Source of the DNA: Bordetella parapertussis
GTDB lineage: Bacteria; Pseudomonadota; Gammaproteobacteria; Burkholderiales; SG8-39
NCBI GenBank assembly: GCA_945862265.1
Contig: CAMAXP010000024.1
Coordinates: forward strand, 1 to 64,000
Direction of reading: 5' to 3'
DNA: 64,000 nt
Shown here: positions 35,250 to 44,651 of the stretch, one piece after another
Layout: every line of letters begins with the position of its first letter
Position numbering within the stretch: position 1 is the first letter of the stretch
Made by a program: the position numbers and the translations under genes
Notes under the pieces: generated by a model
Told to the model about the DNA's origin: nothing
The model's input: the letters and a program-made list of their open reading frames with translations, nothing else
Database searches by the model: none

Positions 35250-36365
35250 TCAGAGGGACAGGATATGCCCTTCATCCGACCTCGCGCGCCCATCGATCAT
35301 CGCCCGGTAGACCCGCTCCACCTCCGCGGCACCCGTGCCACGCACCACTTTCATCCACCCCTGCGAGGGCGACGACACTGCGCCGAGGAAGGATGTCCAT
35401 GCCACCGCGATCCGCTGCTGCAACGCCGCCGGGCCCCAGTCTGCCGCGCGCTTCCTGATCTGTGCAGGCGCGAAGAACAGTGTCGGCCGCGGCCCGGGCA
35501 AGCCGCCCGCCGCGGACAACGCATCCCAATGCGTCCCGCCCACCGAGCAACTGTATTTCAGTTGATCCCCGAAGTGCTCATGGATGCGCTTGCGAACGTC
35601 CCCGTCCCCTGAAATGTCGACGTAGGTCGTCGGCATGTCCTGCGGAAGCGATCGAATCTCTTCGTAGGTGACCACGCGTTCGTAACACCCCAGGCGCGCG
35701 ACAAAGGCGGCATTGGCCTGCGATGTAAGTCCGACGATTTCGGGCCGCTGCCCGGGCGCGCCCCTCTGTGCGAGCTGGAAAGCCGTGCCATAGGCCGTCT
35801 TGCTCGAGGCGCTGGACAGGACCACCGACTGCGCACCGAAGAACGCGTTGTCGGCAAGAAAGTCGTCGATCAGGAAAGACGTGATGAACAGCGGCCGCAG
35901 CAGCATCTGCTCAGCCTCGCACGCGGCATCGTAGCCCGGGTCGGTCGAGGTGCGCAGGTACTGGTTGTAGACGGCATGCAGCGGCTTCCTGTGCGCAGCC
36001 CCGTCGGAAAATCCGGCCTCCCCCGCGCGCTCCGGCTGCAAGACGACATGGCTGGACATCGGGTAATAACCGTAAAAACGCTCGCCGGGCAGGATCCCGT
36101 CCACCGTGGACGAAAGCACCGTGCCGAACCCCCACACCGGGATGCGACCCCAGCCCTCCGGGGCGGGAAAGAAGTTCCAGTACGCCATGGCTTCGCCGAA
36201 CGCAGCGTAGGTGACGTTGTTCGAGGTAAATGCGAACGCATCGATGCCAAGGAGGATTTCGCCGGGCCGCAGGGTGTCCGGAGCCGTTGCGGCCTCAACG
36301 CGGCAGACCCGCAGGTCGTCGCGCCGCACCAGGAAATCCTGCCCCGCAAGTTTGCCAATTGCCAT
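35250..36365 (-). CDS. DUF2855 family protein
   Basis: This 371-residue protein has the DUF2855 layout: an N-terminal GroES-like part (FTSNNVTYAAFGEAMAYWNFFP, then GRIPVWGFGTV) and a central region that resembles a degenerate dinucleotide fold (VVLSSASSKTAYGTAFQL). It looks distantly related to medium-chain dehydrogenases/quinone reductases but lacks the glycine-rich GxGxxG. The function is unknown. ATG 36365 was chosen with GGGAG seven bases upstream; an in-frame TTG four codons earlier overlaps that RBS. Confidence 0.8.
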   Translation of the reverse strand: MAIGKLAGQDFLVRRDDLRVCRVEAATAPDTLRPGEILLGIDAFAFTSNNVTYAAFGEAMAYWNFFPAPEGWGRIPVWGFGTVLSSTVDGILPGERFYGYYPMSSHVVLQPERAGEAGFSDGAAHRKPLHAVYNQYLRTSTDPGYDAACEAEQMLLRPLFITSFLIDDFLADNAFFGAQSVVLSSASSKTAYGTAFQLAQRGAPGQRPEIVGLTSQANAAFVARLGCYERVVTYEEIRSLPQDMPTTYVDISGDGDVRKRIHEHFGDQLKYSCSVGGTHWDALSAAGGLPGPRPTLFFAPAQIRKRAADWGPAALQQRIAVAWTSFLGAVSSPSQGWMKVVRGTGAAEVERVYRAMIDGRARSDEGHILSL

Positions 36366-36450
36366 CGGTACTCCCAAAACAAGACGCCCTCCATGTTAGC
36401 CGAGCGCCCGGCGTGTAATATTGCAGCGTGCGCCCGGGGAGGGGAACGCC

Positions 36451-36858
36451 ATGGGAATTTCACGCAAGCGCAGCACCGCGATCACGCTGGTCCTCGCCGG
36501 CAGTGCGGCCCTGTCGGGCTGCGGCGAGCCGGAGTCCCAACGCGATGTCTATACCAAGCTCGACGACTGCTCGAAGGACTGGGGCAACCCTACCCAGTGC
36601 GAACCGGTGCGCGACGGCAAGCACTCCGGCAGCTACTTCTACGGCCCGCGCTATTACGGGTCGAGCTGGCCCAGCGGCCGGCCGAAACCCAGCGCGAACG
36701 CGATCGAAGCCACCCGTGCAGGGCCAGGCGGCGCCACCCAGTTGGCGCGTGCAGGCTCGGGATCCGGATCCGGCTCCACGTATGCCCACACATCCAGCAG
36801 TTCGGTCAGCCGCAGCGGCTTCGGCTCGAGCGCGCACGCCTCCTCCGGCGGAGGCTGA
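36451..36858 (+). CDS. YgiB/DUF1190-like lipoprotein
   Basis: The 135-residue protein has a lipoprotein signal with lipobox LSGC (Cys24), then the DUF1190 pattern EPESQRDVYTKLDDCSKDWGNPTQCEP. The C-terminal third is a low-complexity Ser/Gly stretch (GSGSGSGSTYAHTSSSSVSRSGFGSSAHASSGGG). GGGGAGGGG precedes the ATG at 36451. It heads a three-gene operon with a glutathionylspermidine-synthase-like ATP-grasp protein and a DUF350 protein, the same trio as yjfM-yjfC-yjfL/ygiB-ygiC in enterobacteria. Likely envelope-located; function unknown. Confidence 0.82.
   Translation: MGISRKRSTAITLVLAGSAALSGCGEPESQRDVYTKLDDCSKDWGNPTQCEPVRDGKHSGSYFYGPRYYGSSWPSGRPKPSANAIEATRAGPGGATQLARAGSGSGSGSTYAHTSSSSVSRSGFGSSAHASSGGG
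36842..36854 (+). promoter_or_regulatory. Hairpin that hides the ygiC-like Shine-Dalgarno
   Basis: CCTCC (36842-36846), loop GGC, GGAGG (36850-36854). The GGAGG is the Shine-Dalgarno of the gene starting at 36860, and the hairpin lies within the last codons of the upstream gene. Ribosomes finishing the upstream gene would open it, which is a plausible mechanism for translational coupling. Confidence 0.5.
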
Positions 36859-36859
36859 G

Positions 36860-37999
36860 ATGCGGCGCGAAGCCTCGGTCCCGCGGCCCCACTGGAAAGC
36901 GCGCTGCGAGGAAGCGGGGTTTTCCTTCCACTCGATGGACGGCACCTACTGGGACGAGTCGGCCTGCTACGCATTCAGCGCCGCAGAAGTCGACAAGCTC
37001 GAAGCCGTGACCGAGGAACTCCACCAGCTCTGCCTCGGTGCGGTGGAGGTCGTGGTGAAGGAAAAGCGCATGGCGGAATTCGCCATTCCCGAACCTTTCC
37101 ACGCGATGGTCGCCGAATCATGGCGCCGCCGCGACCCCAGCGTCTTCGGGCGCTTCGACCTCAGCTGGGACGGCGCAGGCGACCCGAAAATGCTCGAATA
37201 CAACGCCGACACGCCGACCTCGCTGCTGGAGGCGAGCGTGGTGCAGTGGCACTGGCTCGAGGACGTCCGCCCCGATGCCGACCAGTTCAACTCGCTGCAC
37301 GAAAAACTCATCGACCGCTGGCGCGAACTCAAGGGCCCGGGGGCTGCCCGGCCGCTGTGGTTCGCGTGCGTGCAGGGCAATGACGAGGATTTCGACAACA
37401 CCGAATACCTGCGCGACACGGCGCTGCAGGCCGGCTGGGACGCGCGCGCGCTCGGGATCGAGGAGCTCGGCTGGGACGCCACGACAGGGCGCTTTGTCGA
37501 CCTCGACGATGCGCCGGTTGAGCGAATTTTCAAGCTGTACCCCTGGGAATGGATGGTGCGCGAGGCCTTTGCGCCACACCTGCTCCTGCAAACGGCGCAC
37601 TGGATCGAACCGCCCTGGAAAATGCTGCTGTCCAACAAGGCCCTGCTCGCCGTCCTGTGGGAGCTGAACTACGGCCACCCCAACCTGCTCCCGGCCTACT
37701 TCACGCCCAGCCGGTTTGCCGGCGAGTACGTCAAGAAGCCCCTGCTCTCGCGGGAAGGCGCCAACGTGACGCTCAACCGCCGGCTGGGGGTGGTCCGCGA
37801 ACCCGGCGGCTACGGGGCCGAGGGCTGGGTCTACCAGGGCTACGCCCCGCTCCCCGGTTACGACACGCCGTCGGGAAAGCGCTATGCCGTGATCGGCGCC
37901 TGGATCGTGGGCGATGTCGCCGCCGGTGTGGGCATTCGCGAGGACGACTCGCCGATCACAAAGAACACCAGCCGGTTCGTGCCGCACTATTTCGAATGA
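36860..37999 (+). CDS. Glutathionylspermidine synthase-like ATP-grasp protein (YgiC/YjfC family)
   Basis: The 379-residue protein matches the synthetase half of glutathionylspermidine synthase. Segments seen include WDESACYAFSAAEVDKLE, FDLSWDGAGDPKMLEYNADTPTSLLEA, NTEYLRDTALQAGWDA, LYPWEWMVREAF, WKMLLSNKALLAVLWE and YVKKPLLSREGANV. It joins an acid and an amine with ATP in the known family; YgiC-type members lack the amidase half and their substrates are unproven. It is translationally linked to the lipoprotein gene through the hairpin at 36842. The spermidine enzyme fused gene is elsewhere in this window. Confidence 0.88.
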   Translation: MRREASVPRPHWKARCEEAGFSFHSMDGTYWDESACYAFSAAEVDKLEAVTEELHQLCLGAVEVVVKEKRMAEFAIPEPFHAMVAESWRRRDPSVFGRFDLSWDGAGDPKMLEYNADTPTSLLEASVVQWHWLEDVRPDADQFNSLHEKLIDRWRELKGPGAARPLWFACVQGNDEDFDNTEYLRDTALQAGWDARALGIEELGWDATTGRFVDLDDAPVERIFKLYPWEWMVREAFAPHLLLQTAHWIEPPWKMLLSNKALLAVLWELNYGHPNLLPAYFTPSRFAGEYVKKPLLSREGANVTLNRRLGVVREPGGYGAEGWVYQGYAPLPGYDTPSGKRYAVIGAWIVGDVAAGVGIREDDSPITKNTSRFVPHYFE

Positions 38000-38012
38000 G
38001 GAGGACGCGCAG

Positions 38013-38423
38013 ATGGAATTCCTGAAACTCTCCCTGCAGGGCCTGGACGAGTTCCTCGTCTACTTCGGACTGTGCCTCGTATTCGTGGCGCTGTTCTTGG
38101 CCATTTACGTGCGGGTCACGCCTTACCGCGAGATCCAGCTGATCCGCGAAGGCAACAGCGCCGCCGCCGCAAGCCTCTCCGGTGCGCTGATCGGGTTCGT
38201 GCTACCGCTCGCAGCAGCAGTGGAGCACAGTGTAAATCCCTTCGACCTCGCGATCTGGGCCACCATCGCGCTGGGGGTGCAGCTGCTGGTGTACGCGGCC
38301 ACCCGGCTCGTCCTGCCCGACGTCGCACGAGACATCCCGGCCGGCAAGGTCGCGTCAGGCGTCTTCCTCGGGGCGATGTCCGTGGGTGCTGGAATCCTCA
38401 GCGCAGCCAGCATGAGCTACTGA
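38013..38423 (+). CDS. DUF350 membrane protein (YjfL-like)
   Basis: This 136-residue protein has four hydrophobic segments (for example FLVYFGLCLVFVALFLAIYV and GALIGFVLPLAAAV) and the charged loop YREIQLIREGNSAAAASLSG that is typical of DUF350. GAGGAG precedes the ATG. It is the third gene of the YgiB-YgiC-DUF350 operon, 13 bp after the ATP-grasp gene. The repeated co-occurrence of these families suggests a common envelope or membrane function; the mechanism is not known. Confidence 0.85.
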   Translation: MEFLKLSLQGLDEFLVYFGLCLVFVALFLAIYVRVTPYREIQLIREGNSAAAASLSGALIGFVLPLAAAVEHSVNPFDLAIWATIALGVQLLVYAATRLVLPDVARDIPAGKVASGVFLGAMSVGAGILSAASMSY

Positions 38424-38510
38424 CCCCCGGAAGCCTACTATTCAAGTTTGGGCTATTCTTGGGCCTGTGCCGTCCGGGACCGTCGCCCCACCCTCAAGGA
38501 GTACGTCGAA

Positions 38511-38675
38511 TTGGCCAAGCCTAATTTCCAGTACGAAAAACGCCAGAAAGAACTCGCCAAGAAGAAAAAGCAGGAGGAAAAGCGCCTGAAAAAGCTCGCC
38601 GCGAAAGCCGCGGGCGAGCCCGAGGGCGCCGAGGATGCGTCCCCCGGCGAGGACGAGGCCAAGCCCGCCTCCTGA
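38511..38675 (+). CDS. Small lysine-rich protein (54 aa)
   Basis: From a TTG at 38511, with AAGGAG nine bases upstream, the frame encodes a 54-residue protein starting AKPNFQYEKRQKELAKKKKQEEKRLKKLA after the initiator and ending in an acidic tail. The central half is a highly charged helix. Such short proteins are common in betaproteobacteria and have no known function; nucleic-acid or ribosome association is a guess. A longer reading from 38448 is possible but has no good RBS. A strong terminator follows. Confidence 0.65.
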   Translation: MAKPNFQYEKRQKELAKKKKQEEKRLKKLAAKAAGEPEGAEDASPGEDEAKPAS

Positions 38676-38694
38676 GGCGTGGCGGAAGCGCAAT

Positions 38695-38723
38695 AAAAAA
38701 GCCCGGCAAGCCGGGCTTTTTTT
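38695..38723. terminator. Bidirectional intrinsic terminator
   Basis: AAAAAA, then GCCCGGC (38701-38707), loop AA, GCCGGGC (38710-38716), then TTTTTTT. The A-run on the left and the T-run on the right allow termination of both the small lysine-rich gene and the convergent FAH-family gene. Confidence 0.9.
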
Positions 38724-38742
38724 CGGGCCGTGGCGGGCGGAA

Positions 38743-39591
38743 TCAGCCCTTGTACGCCACCACTTTCTGCGTCTGCTGGCCCAGGCCATGGATGCCCAGG
38801 GTCATCACGTCGCCCGGCTTGAGGAACACGGGATTGGGCTTCACGCCCATCCCTACGCCCGGGGGCGTGCCGGTGGTGATGATGTCGCCCGGCAGCAGGG
38901 TCATGTACTGGCTCACATAAGACACCAGGTGCGCGCAGCCGAAGATCATGGTGCGCGTGTTGCCCCCCTGCATGCGCTTGCCGTTCACGTCGAGGAACAT
39001 GTCGAGCACCTGCGGATCGGAAATCTCGTCGGTAGTGACGAGCCAGGGACCGATCGGGCCGAACGTGTCGTAGCCCTTGCCCTTGTCCCACTGCGAGGAC
39101 TGCAGCTGGAAGGCGCGCTCGGAGACGTCGTTCACCACGCAATAGCCGGCGACGTGGGAGAGCGCCTTGTCCTCCGAGACATGGCGCGCGGCGGTGCCGA
39201 TCACGATGCCGAGTTCGCACTCCCAGTCGAGCTTGGTCGAGTGCGGCGGCTGGATGACGTCGTCGTCCGGGCCGCTGATCGAAGTGGTCGCCTTGCTGAA
39301 GATGATCGGCTCGGTGGGAATGGCCATGCCGGCCTCTTTGGCGTGGTCCGAATAGTTGAGGCCGATGGCCACGAACTTCCCGATGCCCACGTAAGGCACG
39401 CCCATGCGCGGGTTGCCTGCGACGACCGGGAGGGTCTCCGGCTTGATGCGCGCAAGGTTCTTCAGCCCACGCGGCGAAATCTCGTTCGGCCCGATGTTGC
39501 CGACCACCTTGGACAGGTCACGAAGCTTGCCATCCGCATCGATCATGCCCGGCTTCTCGAAGCCGTTCTTTCCATAACGACAAAGTTTCAT
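38743..39591 (-). CDS. Fumarylacetoacetate hydrolase family protein (2,4-diketo-3-deoxy sugar acid hydrolase type)
   Basis: The 282-residue enzyme has the FAH fold with metal ligands in DWECELGIVIG and the loop SKATTSISGPDD. The ending VITTGTPPGVGMGVKPNPVFLKPGDVMTLGIHGLGQQ is classic. This subgroup includes the hydrolases that split 2,4-diketo-3-deoxy-L-fuconate or -rhamnonate to pyruvate and lactate or a two-carbon acid. The SDR gene immediately upstream matches the dehydrogenase that makes that diketo acid. Annotation as ureidoglycolate lyase, often given to this group, is less likely in this context. Confidence 0.83.
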   Translation of the reverse strand: MKLCRYGKNGFEKPGMIDADGKLRDLSKVVGNIGPNEISPRGLKNLARIKPETLPVVAGNPRMGVPYVGIGKFVAIGLNYSDHAKEAGMAIPTEPIIFSKATTSISGPDDDVIQPPHSTKLDWECELGIVIGTAARHVSEDKALSHVAGYCVVNDVSERAFQLQSSQWDKGKGYDTFGPIGPWLVTTDEISDPQVLDMFLDVNGKRMQGGNTRTMIFGCAHLVSYVSQYMTLLPGDIITTGTPPGVGMGVKPNPVFLKPGDVMTLGIHGLGQQTQKVVAYKG

Positions 39592-39610
39592 TGAAGTTCT
39601 CCCTTTAGTC

Positions 39611-40351
39611 CTAGATGGTCATGCCGCCGTCGACGGAATACATGTTGCCGGTGGCGAATTTCGATTCGTCCGAAGCGAGGAACACGACGATGCCCGTGAT
39701 GTCCTCCGGCGCGCCCAGGCGCCCCATCGGCTGGCGCGCGATGAAGTCCTTGCGTGCCTGCACCGGGTCGGCGAACGCGTTGATGCGGTCATGCAGCGAC
39801 GGCGTGTCCACGGTCCCAGGGCCGATGCAGTTGCAGCGGATGCCCTGCTTCACGTAGTCGGCGGCGATCGCCTTGGTCAAGCCGATCACGGCCGCCTTCG
39901 AGGCGCCGTACACGACGCGGTTCGGCAGGCCTTTGACGCTGGAGGCGATCGAGGACATGTTGATGATCGACCCGCCCCCCTTCGCCAGCATGGCCGGCAG
40001 GAAGGCGCGGCAGGTGTAATACATGGAGCGCACGTTCAGGTTGAAGCTGAACTCCCAGTCCTTGGGCGTGCAGTCGAAAATGCTGCCCTGGTGCACGTAG
40101 CCGGCACAGTTGAAGAGGATGTCGATTGCGCCGATGTCCTTGGCGGCCGCATTGACCGCGGTCTCGTCCATCACGTCGAGGATCCGGGTCTTGATCCCCG
40201 GCTTGCCCTGGAGTTCGGCCAGGGTCTTGGGATTGACGTCCGTCGCCCAGACCGTCGCGCCCTCCCGTGCGAAGGCTTCCGCCGTGGCGCGGCCGATGCC
40301 CTGTCCTGCTGCGGTAATCACCGCAACCTTGCCTGCGAGTCTGCCTGACAA
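39611..40351 (-). CDS. SDR, probable 2-keto-3-deoxy sugar acid dehydrogenase
   Basis: This 246-residue SDR has the NAD motif TAAGQGIG, an FNCAG, MSSIASSVKG, and the catalytic VYGASKAA. The C-terminal NMYSVDGGMTI is classical. Sequence features and the adjacent FAH-type hydrolase fit 2-keto-3-deoxy-L-fuconate/rhamnonate 4-dehydrogenase. It is the first gene of a leftward operon and is divergent from the GntR/FadR regulator; a TATAAT lies upstream on the minus strand at 40390-40395. The true sugar acid is inferred, not proven. Confidence 0.82.
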   Translation of the reverse strand: MSGRLAGKVAVITAAGQGIGRATAEAFAREGATVWATDVNPKTLAELQGKPGIKTRILDVMDETAVNAAAKDIGAIDILFNCAGYVHQGSIFDCTPKDWEFSFNLNVRSMYYTCRAFLPAMLAKGGGSIINMSSIASSVKGLPNRVVYGASKAAVIGLTKAIAADYVKQGIRCNCIGPGTVDTPSLHDRINAFADPVQARKDFIARQPMGRLGAPEDITGIVVFLASDESKFATGNMYSVDGGMTI

Positions 40352-40389
40352 CGTGTTCTCCGGATGAGTTGGTGGTGCGGGGAGCGCGG

Positions 40390-40395
40390 ATTATA
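40390..40395 (-). promoter_or_regulatory. Candidate -10 box for the SDR-FAH operon
   Basis: A perfect TATAAT on the minus strand lies 38 bp upstream of the SDR ATG in the divergent region with the GntR gene. No clear -35 is seen at the normal spacing. Confidence 0.4.
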
Positions 40396-40462
40396 GAACG
40401 CGCTTTTACGTTGCGCCGCACCAGAAGACAGGTCGCGCCTGCCGCTTTCCGGTTTCGAAAAT

Positions 40463-40482
40463 TGGCCTGACCACTTGACCAG
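40463..40482. promoter_or_regulatory. Candidate GntR/FadR-family operator
   Basis: TGGCCTGACCA (40463-40473) approximates the FadR-subfamily operator form TGGT-N3-ACCA, and a second TGACCA copy follows at 40476-40481. The site lies between the divergent SDR and regulator starts, where an autoregulatory operator would be expected. The match is short and by eye. Confidence 0.4.
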
Positions 40483-40556
40483 CCCGGACGCCGTTGCTAG
40501 TGTGCCCTGGCAGCCGGGAAATGCAGCCCATCCAACTATATCCGGCGCACGAGACA

Positions 40557-41258
40557 ATGCCAATCCAAGCCGTAGAACCGCGCCGCCTTTACCGGCAGAT
40601 CGCGGACCAGATCCGCACGCTGATCACCGAGGGCGAATACACGCCGGGTGAACGCTTGCCCCCGGAGCGCGACCTCGCCAAGCAGCTCGGGGTCTCGCGC
40701 CCGTCGCTGCGGGAGGCACTGATCGCCCTCGAGATGGAAACGCTCCTCGACGTTCGCGTCGGCTCGGGCATCTACGTGACCCAGCCGGACGAATCGCGGC
40801 GCACGGCGGAACTCGCTGGCGCCTCCGGGCCGTTCGAGGTCATTCGCGCGCGCCGGCTGATCGAGGGCGAATGCGCGGCGCTGGCCGCGAAGTCGGCGAC
40901 GGCGGCCCAGGTCCGCGCGGTCCGCGAAGCCCACACGGCGGTGCTGGAGGAGTCCAAGCGCGACCACAACCCGCTCGACGCGGACCGCCTGTTCCACATG
41001 CGCATCGCGGAGGCCGGCGGCAACAGCGCGCTCGTGCTCGTGGTCCAGACGCTGTGGGACCAGCGCATGGGGCCGCTCTACCGGACCCTCGAACTCAAGC
41101 TCGAATACCCCTTGATGGCCGCCGACACGAACCGCGAGCACAAGGCGATCGTTGCGGCGATCGCGCGCCACGACGCGCGCGGCGCGCGGCGCGCCATGCA
41201 CCATCACGTGGACATGACGATGAAGCGCTACAGCAAGGACTGGAAGGTGGAGCAATGA
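40557..41258 (+). CDS. GntR/FadR-family transcriptional regulator
   Basis: The 233-residue DNA-binding protein has an N-terminal winged helix ([49 protein letters not shown]) and a C-terminal FCD all-helical effector domain. The metal or acid-binding residues are visible in [16 protein letters not shown] and the late histidines in [29 protein letters not shown] regulators usually respond to sugar acids or other organic acids, in keeping with the cluster. The ATG at 40557 was preferred; an in-frame ATG at 40521 would add 12 residues. It is followed 1 bp later by the MalK-type ATPase gene. Confidence 0.9.
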   Translation: MPIQAVEPRRLYRQIADQIRTLITEGEYTPGERLPPERDLAKQLGVSRPSLREALIALEMETLLDVRVGSGIYVTQPDESRRTAELAGASGPFEVIRARRLIEGECAALAAKSATAAQVRAVREAHTAVLEESKRDHNPLDADRLFHMRIAEAGGNSALVLVVQTLWDQRMGPLYRTLELKLEYPLMAADTNREHKAIVAAIARHDARGARRAMHHHVDMTMKRYSKDWKVEQ

Positions 41259-41259
41259 C

Positions 41260-42296
<1,037 letters not shown>

Positions 42297-42309
<13 letters not shown>

Positions 42310-42335
42310 CAGGGCCAGCCTGGATTGTTTTAATT
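42297..42335 (+). terminator. Terminator-like hairpin spanning the ATPase stop codon
   Basis: CAGGCTGGCC (42297-42306) pairs perfectly with GGCCAGCCTG (42313-42322) around a 6-nt loop that contains the start of the TGA region. GATTGTTTTAATT follows. The receptor gene begins at 42352 in the same direction, so this probably works as a partial terminator or a processing site rather than a full stop. Confidence 0.65.
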
Positions 42336-42351
42336 CACCACGGAGGAGACC

Positions 42352-43683
42352 ATGAGCAATTTCAACAGAAGGGACTTTCTGAAGATGTCCGCCGGCGTTG
42401 CAGCCGGCACGGCCGCCGCAGGCGTAGGCGGCGAGGCGACGGCGCAGGCGAAGGGCGCACCCGCGCTCAAGCTGACCCCCGAGAAAGGAGCCAAGCTGAG
42501 GGTGCTGAAGTGGAAGCGCTTCGTACAGGGCGACGAAGACCTGTTTAACGCCAACATCAAGAAGTTTTCCGCCCAGACCGGCGTCGAGGTGCGCATCGAC
42601 TACGAGGGATTCGAGGACGTGCGCCCGAAAGCCGCTGTGGCGGCCAACGTCGGCTCCGGCCCGGACGTGATCTACGGATTCTTCGACGACCCGCACCTGT
42701 ACCCCGACAAGCTGCTCGACGTCACCGACGTGGCGAACTACCTCGGCAACAAGTACGGCGGCTGGTACGACGTGTGCAAGACCTACGGCATGTCGGGCAA
42801 CAAGTGGATCTCGATACCCCTGGGCGCCGCGGGCGCAACCATGGTCCACCGCATCAGCCACATGCAGGCGGCGGGTTTCAAGGAGTTCCCCAAGGACACC
42901 GCGGGCTTCCTCGAACTGTGCAAGGCGCTGAAGGCCAAGAACACCCCGGCCGGCTTTGCGCTGGGCAATGCCACGGGCGACGGCAACTCGTGGTGCCACT
43001 GGCTGGTGTGGGCGTTCGGCGGGCGGATGGTCGACGAAAAGAGCAACGTCGTCATCAACAGCCCCGAGACCATCAAGGCGCTCGAGTACGCCAAGGAGCT
43101 GTACGCCACGTTCATCCCCGGCACCCTGTCCTGGCTCGACCCGAACAACAACAAGGCGTTCGTCGACGGCCTGGTCAGCCTGACCAACAACGGCATTTCG
43201 GTGTATTTCTCGGCCAAGAACGCGACCGATCCGAAGGTCAAGGAGATGCAGTCGGACATCGGCCACGCGGGATTCCCGATCGGACCGGTCGGACGCGCCA
43301 CCGAGCTGCACCTGTTCACCGAAGCGATGATCTTCAAGTACTCGAAGTTCCCCCAGGCGGCCAAGGCGTTCGTCACGTTCATGATGGAGAAGGAGCAGTA
43401 CGAGCCCTGGCAGCAGGCATCGATCGGCTACGTCACCCAGCCGCTCAAGGCCTACGAGTCGAACCCGATCTGGACGGTCGACCCCAAGCACACCCCGTAT
43501 CGCGATTGCGTCAAGAACATGACCGCGAACAGCCATGCGGGCAAGCTCGGGTACGCCTCGGCCGGGACCATGGCCGACTTCGTCATGGTCAACATGGTGG
43601 CGGAAGCCGCCAGCGGGTCGAAGTCGCCCAAAGAGGCGGCGGAGCGGGCCCAGGCGCGGGCGCAGCGCTACTACAAGGTCTAA
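42352..43683 (+). CDS. Extracellular sugar-binding protein (family 1), Tat-exported
   Basis: This 443-residue periplasmic receptor begins MSNFNRRDFLKMSAG, a twin-arginine signal (RRDFLK) with an Ala-rich hydrophobic region and cleavage near ATAQA. The mature part shows the family 1 pattern (VLKWKRFVQGDEDLFNANIKKF, YEGFEDVRPKAAVAANVGSGPDVIYGF). Tat export implies folding, perhaps with ligand or metal, before transport. The surrounding enzymes suggest a sugar or sugar acid ligand. GGAGGAG precedes the ATG and hairpins flank the gene. Confidence 0.92.
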   Translation: MSNFNRRDFLKMSAGVAAGTAAAGVGGEATAQAKGAPALKLTPEKGAKLRVLKWKRFVQGDEDLFNANIKKFSAQTGVEVRIDYEGFEDVRPKAAVAANVGSGPDVIYGFFDDPHLYPDKLLDVTDVANYLGNKYGGWYDVCKTYGMSGNKWISIPLGAAGATMVHRISHMQAAGFKEFPKDTAGFLELCKALKAKNTPAGFALGNATGDGNSWCHWLVWAFGGRMVDEKSNVVINSPETIKALEYAKELYATFIPGTLSWLDPNNNKAFVDGLVSLTNNGISVYFSAKNATDPKVKEMQSDIGHAGFPIGPVGRATELHLFTEAMIFKYSKFPQAAKAFVTFMMEKEQYEPWQQASIGYVTQPLKAYESNPIWTVDPKHTPYRDCVKNMTANSHAGKLGYASAGTMADFVMVNMVAEAASGSKSPKEAAERAQARAQRYYKV

Positions 43684-43705
43684 GGCAACCAGCTTAGGAG
43701 CTATA

Positions 43706-43740
43706 CGGTGCGGGGCGGGGAGTCCCGCTTCGCACCGTTT
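43706..43740 (+). terminator. Hairpin after receptor gene
   Basis: CGGTGCG (43706-43712) pairs with CGCACCG (43731-43737), with an inner CGGG/CCCG pairing, followed by only three T residues. It lies just upstream of the permease ATG at 43746. With such a short T-run it is more likely an mRNA-stabilising or partial-termination structure that favours receptor expression. Confidence 0.5.
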
Positions 43741-43745
43741 CCGCA

Positions 43746-44651
43746 ATGAGCCTTTCGCGATTTTTCAACAATCGAAATACCCTCGGGCTGCTGTTCATGG
43801 TGCCCGCGGGGCTGCTGCTGCTCGTGTTCCTGACCTACCCGCTCGGCCTGGGCACTTGGCTCGGCTTTACCGACGCCAAGATCGGCCGGTCCGGCGAATG
43901 GGTCGGCTTGGAGAATTTCGTCTTCCTGTTCGGCGACAGCACCGCCCGCATATCACTGTTCAACACGCTCTTCTACACGTTCGTCGCTAGCATCGTGAAA
44001 TTCGTGTTCGGGCTCTGGCTCGCGATGCTGCTCAACAAGAAGCTGCCTTTCCAGTCTTTCGTGCGCGCAGTCGTGCTGTTGCCGTTCATCGTGCCTACCG
44101 CGTTGTCCGCGCTCGCCTTCTGGTGGCTCTACGACGCGCAGTTCTCGGTGCTGTCCTGGGCCCTGGTCAAGATGGGGCTGATCGATAGTTACATCAGCTT
44201 TCTAGGCGATCCCTGGATGGCGAGATTCTCGACCATCGCGGCCAACATCTGGCGCGGGGTGCCCTTTGTCGCCATCACTCTCCTCGCGGGGCTCCAGACG
44301 ATCTCGCCCTCCCTGTACGAGGCGGCTTCCCTGGACGGCGCAACCGAATGGCAAAGGTTCTGGCATGTGACGCTGCCGCTGCTCACCCCCATCATCGCCG
44401 TGGTGATGACGTTTTCAGTGCTATTCACGTTCACCGATTTCCAGCTGATTTACGTGCTTACCCGGGGGGGGCCGCTTAACGCGACCCACCTGATGGCGAC
44501 ACTCTCGTTTCAGCGCGCGATCCTTGGAGGCTCGCTGGGCGAAGGGGCGGCGTTGGCGACGGCGATGGTGCCGTTCCTGCTGGCCGCAATCATGTTTTCG
44601 TACTTCGGCCTGCAGCGCAGGGCCTGGCAACAGGGAGGCAGCGACAAATGA
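43746..44651 (+). CDS. Sugar ABC importer permease (MalF/UgpA type)
   Basis: The 301-residue permease has six predicted transmembrane segments, starting with TLGLLFMVPAGLLLLVFLTYPLGLG. The coupling-helix motif is LYEAASLDGATEWQRFWHVTLPLLTP. It overlaps the partner permease as ATGA. Together they form the channel energised by the MalK-type ATPase encoded at 41260-42309. Confidence 0.93.
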   Translation: MSLSRFFNNRNTLGLLFMVPAGLLLLVFLTYPLGLGTWLGFTDAKIGRSGEWVGLENFVFLFGDSTARISLFNTLFYTFVASIVKFVFGLWLAMLLNKKLPFQSFVRAVVLLPFIVPTALSALAFWWLYDAQFSVLSWALVKMGLIDSYISFLGDPWMARFSTIAANIWRGVPFVAITLLAGLQTISPSLYEAASLDGATEWQRFWHVTLPLLTPIIAVVMTFSVLFTFTDFQLIYVLTRGGPLNATHLMATLSFQRAILGGSLGEGAALATAMVPFLLAAIMFSYFGLQRRAWQQGGSDK

